64,000 bases of DNA from Planktothrix serta PCC 8927 (lineage in GTDB: Bacteria > Cyanobacteriota > Cyanobacteriia > Cyanobacteriales > Microcoleaceae). Shown in pieces: positions 8,287 through 17,570 of the stretch. The stretch lies in NCBI RefSeq assembly GCF_900010725.2, contig NZ_LR734824.1, forward strand, positions 163,930 to 227,929, in the 5' to 3' direction. A model generated the notes under the pieces. The model made no database searches, was not told the origin of the DNA, and worked only from the letters and a program-made list of their open reading frames with translations. The first letter of the stretch is position 1, and each line of letters starts with the position of its first letter. The position numbers and the translations under genes are program-made.

Positions 8287-10044
8287 TTACATTCTTTCTA
8301 ACACCGGAATACCTAAAAGAGATAACCCTAATTTTAAAGTTCGTGCGGTTAAATCACACAAAGCGATCCGGGAAGTTCGTTGAGGTTCTTCTGCGTCCAA
8401 AACCGAACATTGATCATAAAATTGATTGAATTTTTGGCTTAATTCAAACAAATACAAGCATAAACGGTTGGGTAATAAATCTTGAGAAACTTCTGCTAAT
8501 ACTTCTTGCAATTGCAAGAGATGTTTGGCTAATACCAATTCTGTTTCGGCGTGCAGAACCAGTTTAACATCCGTTCCCAACTGTTGCCAATTAATATTCC
8601 CTTTGCGACTAATACCTTGAATTCTGGCATAGACATAAAGCATATAGGGGGCTGTATTTCCTTGCAACGCCAACATTTTATCAAAGCTAAAAATATAATC
8701 GCTGGTACGATTTTGGCTTAAATCTGCATATTTAACCGCACTCAAACCCACGACTTTCGCAACCTGATCAATAAACTCCTCTGTTTCGGTGCGTCCTTCT
8801 TCCTTGATCCGGGTTTCTAAATCCTTTTTAGCATAATTTACCGCCTCATCTAATAACTCTCTTAAACGCACCGTTTCCCCAGAACGAGTTTTTAATTTTT
8901 TGCCATCTTCTCCTTTCACAACCCCAAAAGCAACGTGAACTAATTCGACATTTTCCGGTATCCAACCCGCCCGTTTTGCCACTTGCCAAACCTGCATAAA
9001 ATGGTTAGATTGTCCAGCATCAGTAACATAAATAATTCGGGTAGCTTTCTCCGTTTCAATGCGATGTCTTAAGGCGGCTAAATCCGTTGTCGCATAATTA
9101 TAACCGCCATCGGTTTTCTGCACAATTAAAGGTAAAGGTTCCCCTTCTTTATTGGTAAATCCTTCTAAAAAGACGCATTTTGCTCCCTGATTTTCAACTA
9201 ATAATCCAATTTTGTCTAATTCTTCAACAATTGGGGGTAAGAATTGATTATAAAAAGATTCTCCTCTTTCGGTTAAATTAATTTCTAAATCATTATAAAT
9301 TAACTGAAATTCTCGCCGAGATTGTTCACACAATAATTGCCACGCTTGACGGCTATCTTCCGCCCCAGCTTGTAATCTGACTACTTCCTGACGAGCCGTT
9401 TCTTTGAAGGTTTCATCTTGATCAAATCTAACTTTTGATTGCCGATAAAATTCTACTAAATCCCCTAAATCTAAAGCATTAGCAGTGGTTAAAGCATCAG
9501 GATAAACTTCTTTTAAATAGGTAATTAACATTCCAAATTGAGTTCCCCAGTCCCCAACATGATTAAGACGTAAAACGTCATGTCCTTGAAATTCTAATAT
9601 TTTAGCAAGACAATCTCCAATAATAGTAGAACGCAGGTGTCCGACGTGCATTTCTTTAGCAATATTCGGACTAGAAAAATCAACAATAATTCGTTGGGGG
9701 GGGTTAACTTTAGGAATATTTAAGCGTTCATCCCCTAACATTTGTTGAAGTTGGGTTTCTAAATATTGGGTTTTTAAGCGTAAATTAATAAAACCAGGGC
9801 CAGCAATTTCGGGAGTTTCACAGATTTCATCTAAGCTTAAATGGTCTATAATTTGAGTAGCGATCGCTCTAGGATTACTTTTTAAGGGTTTTGTTAACGA
9901 CATCGCCAAATTACATTGATAATCACCAAATTTGGGATTAGTTGACGCCACCACCATCGGGTCAGTTGTGGCGAAATCTTCTCCAAATGCAGCTATTAAA
10001 GCTTGATTAAATTTAATCTTGAGCAGTTCTACTGTAGATGTCAT
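8287..10044 (-). CDS. argS: Arginyl-tRNA synthetase
   Basis: A class I aminoacyl-tRNA synthetase that charges tRNA-Arg. I start it at the ATG at 10044 rather than the GTG at 10053, giving 585 residues, the normal length. The N-terminal Add-1 domain recognises the tRNA. The HIGH signature appears as [13 protein letters not shown] in the Rossmann fold, and the KMSK position has the KLKTRSG variant common in ArgRS. The C-terminal 120 residues form the DALR anticodon-binding domain. A palindrome lies 69 bp upstream of the start. Confidence 0.97.
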   Translation of the reverse strand: MTSTVELLKIKFNQALIAAFGEDFATTDPMVVASTNPKFGDYQCNLAMSLTKPLKSNPRAIATQIIDHLSLDEICETPEIAGPGFINLRLKTQYLETQLQQMLGDERLNIPKVNPPQRIIVDFSSPNIAKEMHVGHLRSTIIGDCLAKILEFQGHDVLRLNHVGDWGTQFGMLITYLKEVYPDALTTANALDLGDLVEFYRQSKVRFDQDETFKETARQEVVRLQAGAEDSRQAWQLLCEQSRREFQLIYNDLEINLTERGESFYNQFLPPIVEELDKIGLLVENQGAKCVFLEGFTNKEGEPLPLIVQKTDGGYNYATTDLAALRHRIETEKATRIIYVTDAGQSNHFMQVWQVAKRAGWIPENVELVHVAFGVVKGEDGKKLKTRSGETVRLRELLDEAVNYAKKDLETRIKEEGRTETEEFIDQVAKVVGLSAVKYADLSQNRTSDYIFSFDKMLALQGNTAPYMLYVYARIQGISRKGNINWQQLGTDVKLVLHAETELVLAKHLLQLQEVLAEVSQDLLPNRLCLYLFELSQKFNQFYDQCSVLDAEEPQRTSRIALCDLTARTLKLGLSLLGIPVLERM

Positions 10045-10392
10045 AATTAACACTTCAAGTTTAAAAGTTAATTTAAGGATCTCCTTCTCAGTCTATTGTA
10101 CCTTGAATGGAGTTGATCATGATCAATAAACTAGAGTTTTAGGCATCCATCAGCTATAATATAATAATATAATTAAATTTAAAAAGTAAACGATTATTAT
10201 ACGAAGCACTAGAACTCAGTCATCAACCTAATCAATCTCAAGTTACAGCTTACAGCTTGGTTGCTGAATCAATTTCAGTCTTAGGTTTAACTTCCTCAAA
10301 TTAAATCAACAATTTGACCTACATAAATAGAGGTCGATGAAGGTGCATTCCTCAAGGGATATTTTTTAATCTCTGGTTAGACCTAATGAAAA
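10045..10392. other. 348-bp gap with a protein-like open stretch
   Basis: Besides the palindrome there is a plus-strand open stretch at 10173-10304. It reads KRLLYEALELSHQPNQSQ and ends AESISVLGLTSSN-stop. It has no start codon, so it looks like the tail of a decayed gene; the original family is not recognised. Confidence 0.3.
10113..10126. promoter_or_regulatory. 14-bp perfect palindrome upstream of argS
   Basis: TTGATCATGATCAA is fully self-complementary and lies about 70 bp before the argS start codon. The size and placement suit an operator, but no regulator can be named and chance is possible. Confidence 0.3.
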
Positions 10393-10761
10393 TTATCTAA
10401 TACCGGCTTGTGCTAATACCTGAAACAGAACAGAATTAATAAAACTCAGTGCTAAAGCTCCAATTACAGCACTCCAAATTCCCCAACGTAAGCGAAATCC
10501 TTCCACCAGTTTAGCGGCTAAGGCGAACATCGCCACGTTGAGAAGAAACGCAATAAAAGAACCCGCAAAAATCAAAGTTGCTGGAGCTATAATTAATGCT
10601 AAGAGTGGGCGCACTAAAGCATTAACAATTCCAAAAACCGCCGCCGAAATTAAGGCTTTTTTGAAATCCTCAATTTCAACCCCAGTAAATTGACTCAGTA
10701 AAGCAATCAAATATAAGCTGACGGCTGTTACTAACCAAGCGATTAACAAACTGACTAACAT
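10393..10761 (-). CDS. Phage-holin-superfamily-IV-like membrane protein
   Basis: A 122-residue protein with four membrane helices, matching the small four-helix family often labelled phage holin superfamily IV (YvlD-like). Characteristic parts are the VNALVRPLLALIIAPATL segment after helix 2 and the LLNVAMFALAAKLV helix. Despite the label these proteins are chromosomal and widespread in bacteria with no phage context, as here. The function is unknown. It stands alone between argS and ychF on the same strand. Confidence 0.85.
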   Translation of the reverse strand: MLVSLLIAWLVTAVSLYLIALLSQFTGVEIEDFKKALISAAVFGIVNALVRPLLALIIAPATLIFAGSFIAFLLNVAMFALAAKLVEGFRLRWGIWSAVIGALALSFINSVLFQVLAQAGIR

Positions 10762-10913
10762 TTTTGAAACTCCAATACTCTGATAACGCCTGATTCTACC
10801 CCTAATTCATCACAGTCTGAAGATAAAATTATAAAATCTTTATTTTTGCTTAATAAAATTTAAGAAAAACTCGCCCCCGCACAGTTTACCAGTACAGGGG
10901 GAAGCTTCAAAAA

Positions 10914-12005
10914 TTAAACATTAAATCGGAATAACAGCACATCCCCCTCTTGGACAATATACTCTTTTCCTTCACTGCGAACTAATCCTTTTTCCTTCGC
11001 AGCATTCATCGAACCTGTCGCCACTAAATCCTGATAAGCCACCGTTTCCGCCCGAATAAATCCCCGTTCAAAATCAGAGTGAATGACTCCGGCGGCTTGG
11101 GGTGCAGACATTCCGGCTTTAATTGTCCAGGCGCGAGTTTCTTTCGGGCCAGTGGTTAAATAAGTGCGTAATCCTAATAATTCATAAGTCGCTTTAATTA
11201 AGGATTTTAAACCCCCTTCTTCTACGCCTAAAGAAGCCAAAAAATCAGCCCGTTCTTCTTCCGATAAATCCACTAATTCCGCTTCTACCTGTGCCGAAAT
11301 AATCACCACTTGAGCATTATCAAGTTTTGCCACTTCCCGAACTTTTTCAACTTGTTCATTTCCCGTTGCTAAATCATCTTCTGAAACATTAGTTGCATAA
11401 ATTACAGGTTTTTGCGTGACTAACCCTAACCCTTTTACGGCTTCTAGTTCTTCTTCGGTTAATATCGCTTGACGGGCGGGTTTACCTTCATTTAAAAATA
11501 CCGAAATTTTTTCTAAAGCCGTTACTTCAATTTGGATTTCTTTATTGGTTCTCGCTTGTTTACGGGCTCGGTCAATCCGGCGTTCAACTTGAGATAAATC
11601 TGATAAGGCTAATTCTAAATTAATAATATCAATATCTCGCAAAGGATCAACAGAACCCGCAACATGAATAATATCATCATTTTCAAAGCAGCGAACGACA
11701 TGAACAATGGCATCCACTTCTCGAATATGGGATAAAAATTGATTTCCTAACCCTTCTCCTTGACTCGCGCCTTTAACTAATCCTGCAATATCGACAAATT
11801 CCATTCGAGTCGGAACAACGGCTTGAGAATTGACGATTTTTGCTAACACATTCAACCGTTCATCGGGAACTGCGACAACACCGACATTCGGTTCAATAGT
11901 ACAAAAGGGAAAGTTAGCCGCAGTCGCCTTCGCATTAGCAACTAAAGCGTTAAATAATGTCGATTTACCAACGTTGGGGAGTCCAACAATTCCGGCTCTT
12001 AGCAT
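10914..12005 (-). CDS. ychF: Ribosome-binding ATPase YchF
   Basis: A 363-residue Obg-family P-loop protein. G1 is GLPNVGKS at residues 8-15, G3 is DIAGLVKGAS, and the G4 position reads NVSE rather than NKxD, the change that makes YchF prefer ATP over GTP. A coiled coil follows the G domain, and the C-terminal 80 residues form the TGS domain (TGPKETRAWTIKAG). YchF associates with ribosomes and is redox sensitive in E. coli. Confidence 0.97.
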   Translation of the reverse strand: MLRAGIVGLPNVGKSTLFNALVANAKATAANFPFCTIEPNVGVVAVPDERLNVLAKIVNSQAVVPTRMEFVDIAGLVKGASQGEGLGNQFLSHIREVDAIVHVVRCFENDDIIHVAGSVDPLRDIDIINLELALSDLSQVERRIDRARKQARTNKEIQIEVTALEKISVFLNEGKPARQAILTEEELEAVKGLGLVTQKPVIYATNVSEDDLATGNEQVEKVREVAKLDNAQVVIISAQVEAELVDLSEEERADFLASLGVEEGGLKSLIKATYELLGLRTYLTTGPKETRAWTIKAGMSAPQAAGVIHSDFERGFIRAETVAYQDLVATGSMNAAKEKGLVRSEGKEYIVQEGDVLLFRFNV

Positions 12006-12165
12006 GGGTTCAATGGTTGAGTTAAACGTTCAATAGACTATCAATTTATGATTATAAACCGTCTGGGGACAAATTTAACAAAGCTGTATCTAAATCTAAA
12101 GGGGGTTTTATTTTTAACTTGTTTCATTATTAAGATAAAATGAATATACTGTATCTGCATTGTTG

Positions 12166-12197
12166 ACCACAAAGACACAAAGACACGAAGAAAGAAG
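12166..12197 (-). repeat. GTGTCTTTGTGG repeat, inverted copy
   Basis: The minus strand reads CTTCGTGTCTTTGTGTCTTT followed by GTGGT. This pyrimidine-rich repeat is matched by copies at 12295-12323 and 13391-13418 in the opposite orientation. Confidence 0.75.
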
Positions 12198-12294
12198 GAT
12201 AATTAATGGGATAGCGGTTGTGGTAAGGGTATAGTTTAATCATACCTTCGTTACAAATTTTTGAACAGGTAAAAATAGAAAACCCTCATCAGTC

Positions 12295-12323
12295 CCTTTG
12301 TGTCTTCGTGTCTTTGTGGTTCC
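12295..12323 (+). repeat. GTGTCTTTGTGG repeat, direct copy before methyltransferase
   Basis: The plus strand contains TTTGTGTCTTCGTGTCTTTG and then TGGTT. It ends about 20 bp before the methyltransferase ATG, so it lies in the gene's leader. Confidence 0.75.
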
Positions 12324-12345
12324 TTCTACCTACAATAGTTATAAT

Positions 12346-13389
12346 ATGGATCATTCTCTTAAAATAGCAGATTTATTTTCAGGAATCGGTGGGTTAAGAT
12401 TGGCTTTTGAAAAAGCAGGTTATCAATGTGTTTATTCTTGCGAAAAAGATCCCGCTTGTCAATCGGTCTATTTTAATAATTTTGGAGAACAGCCAGAAGA
12501 CGATATTACTAAAATTAATTATAATAATATTCCTCAGTTTGATATTTTAACCGCCGGGTTTCCCTGTCAACCTTTTAGCATTTGTGGAAAACGTCAAGGG
12601 TTTCAAGATACCAGAGGAACCCTATTTTTCCATATTTGCGAAATCATAGAAACCCATCATCCCAGGGTTATTGTCTTGGAAAATGTGAAGCATTTGTTAC
12701 ATCATGATCAAGGAAAAACCCTCAAGACTATTTTATATTCATTAGAAGATTTAGGCTATTGTGTAGATTATCAATTATTGAATGCGAAAGACTTTGGACT
12801 TCCTCAAAATCGAGAGCGAGTAATTATTATAGCTTGCAAAGATAAAAATTTTTCTTTCACAAAAATGCAAAGGGTTTATCCTGTTCCTAAATTGAGGGAT
12901 TTTTTAGACAAAACAGGAAAATTTGACTACTTAAACCCTGAAGAATATACACTAATTGAAGATTATAAACAGCAATCATCCGGTTTAATTTTTGTCGGAT
13001 ATCGGAATAAGAATATCTGGAAAAAAGGGATTAGACCTAATACCGAACATTTATCGAGGGTACATCATCAACCGAATCGAATTTACTCCATTGATGGAGT
13101 CCATCCCACCCTTCCCTCCCAGGAAACATCGGGACGTTTCTTTATCTATATTCCCGAAGAAAATCGAGTTCGTAAATTAACCATCCAAGAATGTTATAGA
13201 ATTATGGGGTTTCCTGATACCTTTAAATTGCATCCTAATTTAGGAGAATGTTATAAACAAATTGGGAATTCTGTTTGTATTCCTCTATTCCAAGAACTAG
13301 CAATACAAATTAAAGAGCAAATTTTTAGTTCTTCTGAGCATCAATATTTATCAGGATGGACAGTCAAATCATCAATTAAAAAATTATAA
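12346..13389 (+). CDS. DNA cytosine-C5 methyltransferase (orphan)
   Basis: The ATG at 12346 starts directly on the SAM-binding motif I (IADLFSGIGG), giving 347 residues; an upstream start at 12298 would be read through repeat sequence. Motif IV is GFPCQPFS with catalytic Cys74, motif VI is ENV at 112-114, motif VIII is QNRER at 154-158, and motif X is QIGNSVCIPL near the end. A target-recognition domain of about 120 residues lies between VIII and IX. All catalytic parts are present. No restriction endonuclease is next to it, so it appears solitary. The gene is bracketed by copies of a GTGTCTTTGTGG repeat. Confidence 0.93.
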   Translation: MDHSLKIADLFSGIGGLRLAFEKAGYQCVYSCEKDPACQSVYFNNFGEQPEDDITKINYNNIPQFDILTAGFPCQPFSICGKRQGFQDTRGTLFFHICEIIETHHPRVIVLENVKHLLHHDQGKTLKTILYSLEDLGYCVDYQLLNAKDFGLPQNRERVIIIACKDKNFSFTKMQRVYPVPKLRDFLDKTGKFDYLNPEEYTLIEDYKQQSSGLIFVGYRNKNIWKKGIRPNTEHLSRVHHQPNRIYSIDGVHPTLPSQETSGRFFIYIPEENRVRKLTIQECYRIMGFPDTFKLHPNLGECYKQIGNSVCIPLFQELAIQIKEQIFSSSEHQYLSGWTVKSSIKKL

Positions 13390-13390
13390 A

Positions 13391-13418
13391 TTCTTTGTGT
13401 CTTTGTGTCTTTGTGGTT
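13391..13418 (+). repeat. GTGTCTTTGTGG repeat, copy after methyltransferase
   Basis: It begins 2 bp after the methyltransferase stop with TTCTTTGTGTCTTTGTGTCT and ends in GTGGTT. Same orientation as the copy in front of the gene, giving a direct-repeat pair about 1.1 kb apart. Confidence 0.75.
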
Positions 13419-13505
13419 AAATTTAAAAATATCAGTGCGAACTACTATAAGTCCTGATAACGCAGTAAAATCTGCGCTTAAGCGCAACAACACGGGAGTT
13501 TTTTA

Positions 13506-14978
13506 ATGTTAGAACAATCTCAAACACCCCTATTAACCGCCTTAAAAAATTGTGCAAATCAACTCGATACCGCCTTTTATGCTCCTGGTCATAAACGAGG
13601 ACAAGGAACTTCAGTATTATTAACAGAACTATTAGGAACCCAACTGTTTAAAGCGGATTTACCCGAATTACCTGAACTGGATAATTTATTTAATCCCGAA
13701 GGAGTAATTTCAGAAGCTCAAGACTTAGCTGCTGATGCGTTTGGGGCTGAACAAACCTGGTTTTTAGTTAACGGTTCAACCTCTGGAATAATTGCGGCGA
13801 TTTTAGCAACTTGTGGAACGGGAGATAAAATTTTAGTCCCCCGAAATGTGCATCAATCTGTGATTTCTGGGTTGATTTTATCGGGTGCGATCGCAATTTT
13901 CCTACAACCCGAATATAATCCAACCTGGGATTTAGCTTATAGTATTACCCCGGAAATTCTTGCTCAATCTTTACAACAACATCCCGATGCAAAAGCGGTA
14001 TTAATAGTATATCCCACCTATCAGGGAATTTGTGGAAATATTGCCGAAATTGCTAAAATTACCCATGAATATAATATCCCCTTAATTGTCGATGAAGCCC
14101 ACGGAGCGCATTTTAATTTTCATCCTAATTTACCCACGCCAGCCCTCAAAGCCGGAGCAGATTTAAGCATACAATCTACCCATAAAGTTTTAGGTTCTCT
14201 TACCCAATCTTCAATGCTTCATGTTCAGGGAAATCGGATTAACCGAGATCGATTATCCCAAACCTTACAATTCGTTCAATCTACCAGTCCTAATTATATT
14301 TTATTAGCTTCCTTAGATGTCGCCCGTCAACAAATGGCAACCCAAGGCTATAATTTAATCAGTCAAACAATATCTTTAGCCCAAATAGCCCGAACTAAAA
14401 TTAGCAAAATTCCAGGTTTATCTAGTTTTGGAACGCCCGACTTTAAACCGACATCAGGATGTGTTAACTTAGATATTACTCGGTTAACGATTAAAGTATC
14501 AGACTTAGGAATAAGTGGTTATGAAACTGATGAAATTCTCCGTCAACAATTCCATGTCACCGCAGAACTTCCGAGTCTGCACCATCTGACATTTATTATT
14601 AGTTTAGGGAATACCGAAACCGATATTAACCAACTAATTAACGCCTTAAAAACCCTTTCCCTCCAACACCCACCTAACGCCATACCCCACCCCCTTCCTA
14701 ATTTCTTCCCTACGCCCGATAATTTAGCCCCTACGCCTCCTTTCTCCTGTCGAGAGGCTTTTTTTGCCCAAACTGAAACGCGACCGCTTAAAGACTGTAT
14801 TGGGCGGGTGAGTGCAGAAATCATTTGTCCCTACCCGCCCGGTATCCCCGTATTAATGCCGGGTGAAATTGTGACCTCTAATGCACTAAAATTTTTGCAA
14901 CAAGTGATAGCTTTGGGTGCGAAAATAACAGGATGTAGCGATCCAAACCTGCAACAGCTTAAGATTGTTAAGGGTTAA
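13506..14978 (+). CDS. Orn/Lys/Arg decarboxylase family PLP enzyme
   Basis: A 490-residue fold-type I PLP protein. The N-terminus has the FYAPGHKRGQG signature of the family. The cofactor region shows WFLVNGSTSGI, then DEAHGAHF, and the Schiff-base lysine in STHKVLG (Lys227). A C-terminal domain follows (CREAFFAQTETRPL, ISAEIICPYPPGIPVLMPGE), as in compact decarboxylases without the N-terminal wing domain of E. coli SpeC/CadA. It probably decarboxylates a basic amino acid in polyamine metabolism; which one cannot be told. Confidence 0.88.
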   Translation: MLEQSQTPLLTALKNCANQLDTAFYAPGHKRGQGTSVLLTELLGTQLFKADLPELPELDNLFNPEGVISEAQDLAADAFGAEQTWFLVNGSTSGIIAAILATCGTGDKILVPRNVHQSVISGLILSGAIAIFLQPEYNPTWDLAYSITPEILAQSLQQHPDAKAVLIVYPTYQGICGNIAEIAKITHEYNIPLIVDEAHGAHFNFHPNLPTPALKAGADLSIQSTHKVLGSLTQSSMLHVQGNRINRDRLSQTLQFVQSTSPNYILLASLDVARQQMATQGYNLISQTISLAQIARTKISKIPGLSSFGTPDFKPTSGCVNLDITRLTIKVSDLGISGYETDEILRQQFHVTAELPSLHHLTFIISLGNTETDINQLINALKTLSLQHPPNAIPHPLPNFFPTPDNLAPTPPFSCREAFFAQTETRPLKDCIGRVSAEIICPYPPGIPVLMPGEIVTSNALKFLQQVIALGAKITGCSDPNLQQLKIVKG

Positions 14979-15044
14979 ATCAATCATAGACAACCCTTCA
15001 GTTATCCCTAAGCTAATCATTACAACTTTAAACCGATCCCCAAA

Positions 15045-15644
15045 ATGTCCAAACTTTGGCCCTATGTCACTCCTGGTATCCCTGATGATTTGTTTGAACG
15101 GTTGCCCGGTATCCCGTTAAGTAAGCGGGAAGTTCGGTTATTATTAGTATCTCTGATGCGATTGCAACCCGACTCAATTGTCTGGGATATTGGGGCGGGG
15201 ACGGGGACAATTCCGGTAGAAACGGGGCTATTATGTCCTCACGGTCGAATTATTGCGATTGAACGGGATGAAGATGTGGCGAATTTAATTCGGCTTAATT
15301 GTGAACGGTTTGAAGTTAAAAATGTGGATGTGATTGAAGGAAGCGCCCCCGACTGCTTACACAGTATTTCCTATCTACCTCATCGGGTTTGTTTGGAAGG
15401 TGGACGACCCCTAAAAGCCATTTTACATGAAGTTTGGAAATATCTACAACCTCAAGGACGAATTGTGGCGACAGCATCAAATTTAGAAAGTCTTTATGCC
15501 ATTTCTGAAGGGTTTTCTGAGTTACAAGTCCGTAACGTTGAAGTCGTTCAATCGGCGATTAATCGCTTAGAAAAACGGGGAAATCATCAAACCTTTGAAG
15601 CCGTTAATCCCATGTTTATTTTAAGCGGTGAAAAAATAGATTGA
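15045..15644 (+). CDS. cbiT: Precorrin-6Y C15-methyltransferase / decarboxylase subunit CbiT
   Basis: A 199-residue SAM-dependent methyltransferase. GIPLSKREVR near residues 22-31 and the SAM loop VWDIGAGTGTIPVE at about 46-59 are CbiT signatures. CbiT adds the C15 methyl group and removes the acetate side-chain carboxyl in corrin (vitamin B12) synthesis; in many cyanobacteria it is a separate gene from CbiE. It lies 66 bp after the decarboxylase on the same strand, with no other cobalamin gene nearby and no cobalamin riboswitch recognised. Confidence 0.88.
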   Translation: MSKLWPYVTPGIPDDLFERLPGIPLSKREVRLLLVSLMRLQPDSIVWDIGAGTGTIPVETGLLCPHGRIIAIERDEDVANLIRLNCERFEVKNVDVIEGSAPDCLHSISYLPHRVCLEGGRPLKAILHEVWKYLQPQGRIVATASNLESLYAISEGFSELQVRNVEVVQSAINRLEKRGNHQTFEAVNPMFILSGEKID

Positions 15645-15719
15645 ATTTAAAATTAAAACTTCTGTAGAGACGCGCCATAACACCTCTCTATAACATCCCA
15701 ACTCCTCACTCCTAACACT

Positions 15720-16613
15720 ATGCCTTCTTTGTCTCGCATTATCAGTGGAATTATTGCAATTATTTTAGCCTTGGGAATGCTCATTTTTGGGGGATGGTAT
15801 TTTACCCTCGGTTTCAGTGTGATTGTCTATTTAGGTCAATTAGAATATTTTCAATTAGTTCGGGCTAAAGGAATAGAACCTGCGGGGAAAACGACTTTAG
15901 TTGTTAGTCAAGCGTTATTGTTAACGGCGGCATTTTCTCCGAGTTTAGTCGATGCCATGTTTGCCTTAGCAGGAACGCTGATTTGTTTTTATCTATTATT
16001 TCAACCTAAATTATCAAGCATTGCTGATATCAGTTCTTCGATTTTAGGCTTATTTTATGGGGGATATTTACCTAGTTATTGGGTACGGTTAAGAGTTGGA
16101 CTTGAACCAAATACTTTATTAGAAAAAGCCTTTGCCAGTCCGATTCCTTTTAATGAACATTGGCTAGAAAATTGGTCATTGTTTAACTTATCCCCAGGAT
16201 TAACCGCTACTTTATTAGCCTTTGGTTGTATTTGGGCGGCGGATATTGGAGCTTATATTTTTGGTAAATGTTTTGGACGGACTCGCCTATCGGATATTAG
16301 TCCGAAAAAAACCGTTGAAGGGGCAATTTTTGGAGTTTTAGGCAGTATTGTCGTGGCAATATTAGGATCTTGGTCTTTACACTGGCCGGGGTTTCCTTGG
16401 GCGGGTTTAATCTTAGGATTATTAATCGGAATTGCCAGTTTATTAGGGGATTTAACCGAATCTTTAATGAAAAGAGATGCAGGAGTCAAAGATTCCGGTC
16501 AACTGATTCCCGGTCATGGGGGAATTTTAGATCGAGCAGATAGTTATGTCTTTACTGCACCCTTAGTCTATTATTTTATCACCTTATTTTTACCCTTATT
16601 ATCAACCCGATAA
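15720..16613 (+). CDS. cdsA: Phosphatidate cytidylyltransferase
   Basis: A 297-residue membrane enzyme that makes CDP-diacylglycerol from phosphatidate and CTP, the branch point of phospholipid synthesis. About eight hydrophobic helices are seen. The C-terminal signature is complete: GDLTESLMKRDAGVKDSG followed by PGHGGILDRADS, with the metal-binding Asp residues. The gene ends 24 bp before the second methyltransferase, an essential gene directly beside defence-type genes. Confidence 0.95.
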   Translation: MPSLSRIISGIIAIILALGMLIFGGWYFTLGFSVIVYLGQLEYFQLVRAKGIEPAGKTTLVVSQALLLTAAFSPSLVDAMFALAGTLICFYLLFQPKLSSIADISSSILGLFYGGYLPSYWVRLRVGLEPNTLLEKAFASPIPFNEHWLENWSLFNLSPGLTATLLAFGCIWAADIGAYIFGKCFGRTRLSDISPKKTVEGAIFGVLGSIVVAILGSWSLHWPGFPWAGLILGLLIGIASLLGDLTESLMKRDAGVKDSGQLIPGHGGILDRADSYVFTAPLVYYFITLFLPLLSTR

Positions 16614-16637
16614 ATCATCAGATTAATCCTTATAAAT

Positions 16638-17570
16638 ATGAGCCTAAAATCAACTCAATTCAGAGTGATTGATTTATTCTGTGGATGTGGGGGATTATCC
16701 CTAGGATTACACAACGCTGGCTATAATATTATTGCCGGATTTGATAACTGGAAATTTGCTATTGATCTCTATCAAAAAAATTTTAAACACCCCAGTTTTT
16801 TAATCGATTTAGGGAATTTAGAGGGAGATTTCTCAATTTTTAAAGATTTTAATCCCGATATTATTGTCGGGGGCCCTCCCTGTCAAGACTTTTCCAGTGC
16901 TGGAAAACGAGATGAAACGTTAGGACGAGGAGATTTAACCCTAGTCTTTGCGGAAATTATCGCCACAATTCAGCCTCAATTTTTGATCATGGAAAATGTT
17001 CCTCGATTTATTAAAACTCAGAAATATCAACAAGCTAAAGCTATTTTAAAATCGGCTAATTATGGGTTAAGCGAAATCATCTTAGATGCTAGTTTATGCG
17101 GAGTTCCTCAAACTAGAAAACGCTTCTTTTGGATAGGAGAATTCCGGGGAAAAGATGACCAATTCCAGCTTGATTTAAAAGCTAATTTATCTCCAAAACC
17201 CCTAACAATTCGAGACTATTTTAACCAAATCGGTAAACCCTTAGATATTGACCATTATTATCGACATCCCAGAAGTTATAAACGGCGAGGGATTTTTAGT
17301 ATTGATCAACCCAGTCCTACCATTAGAAGTGTTAATAGACCTATTCCTAAAACCTATCAACCTCACCCTGGAGACTCTGCCTTAATTTCTCCTAATATTC
17401 GTCCCTTAACCACCCTAGAAAGAAGTTATATACAAACTTTTCCAGAGGATTTTATCTTCACAGGAACTAAAACCCACCTCGAACAAATGATCGCCAATGC
17501 TGTCCCGGTGAAATTAGCTGAATATGTTGGTTATTGTTTAACTGAATATCAAGAAAAATTAAACTGTTAA
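16638..17570 (+). CDS. DNA cytosine-C5 methyltransferase, beside a PARIS-like pair
   Basis: A compact 310-residue C5 methyltransferase. Motif I is IDLFCGCGGL at 11-20, motif IV GGPPCQDFS with catalytic Cys82, motif VI ENV at 119-121, motif VIII QTRKR at 158-162, and motif X MIANAVPV near the C-terminus. The target-recognition region is short. It is not closely similar by eye to the methyltransferase at 12346, so it is unlikely to be a recent duplicate. Its stop overlaps the stop of the convergent DUF4435 gene by 4 bp. No endonuclease partner is seen. Confidence 0.93.
   Translation: MSLKSTQFRVIDLFCGCGGLSLGLHNAGYNIIAGFDNWKFAIDLYQKNFKHPSFLIDLGNLEGDFSIFKDFNPDIIVGGPPCQDFSSAGKRDETLGRGDLTLVFAEIIATIQPQFLIMENVPRFIKTQKYQQAKAILKSANYGLSEIILDASLCGVPQTRKRFFWIGEFRGKDDQFQLDLKANLSPKPLTIRDYFNQIGKPLDIDHYYRHPRSYKRRGIFSIDQPSPTIRSVNRPIPKTYQPHPGDSALISPNIRPLTTLERSYIQTFPEDFIFTGTKTHLEQMIANAVPVKLAEYVGYCLTEYQEKLNC

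Larger units (their letters stand above)
12006..12345. other. 340-bp gap with inverted and direct copies of a GTGTCTTTGTGG repeat
   Basis: No gene is seen here. The gap holds an inverted copy (12166-12197) and a direct copy (12295-12323) of a pyrimidine-rich repeat, enclosing about 100 bp, directly before the first methyltransferase. A third copy follows that gene. Confidence 0.7.

Noticed and set aside
10393..10761. Prophage signal from the holin-like gene
   Set aside because: The holin IV label is a family name only; no other phage gene is near.
14543..14824. 93-codon minus-strand ORF in the decarboxylase gene
   Set aside because: Antisense shadow; the plus-strand frame carries the PLP motifs.
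12346..17570. A complete restriction-modification system
   Set aside because: No endonuclease-like gene is next to either methyltransferase; all neighbours have other clear functions.
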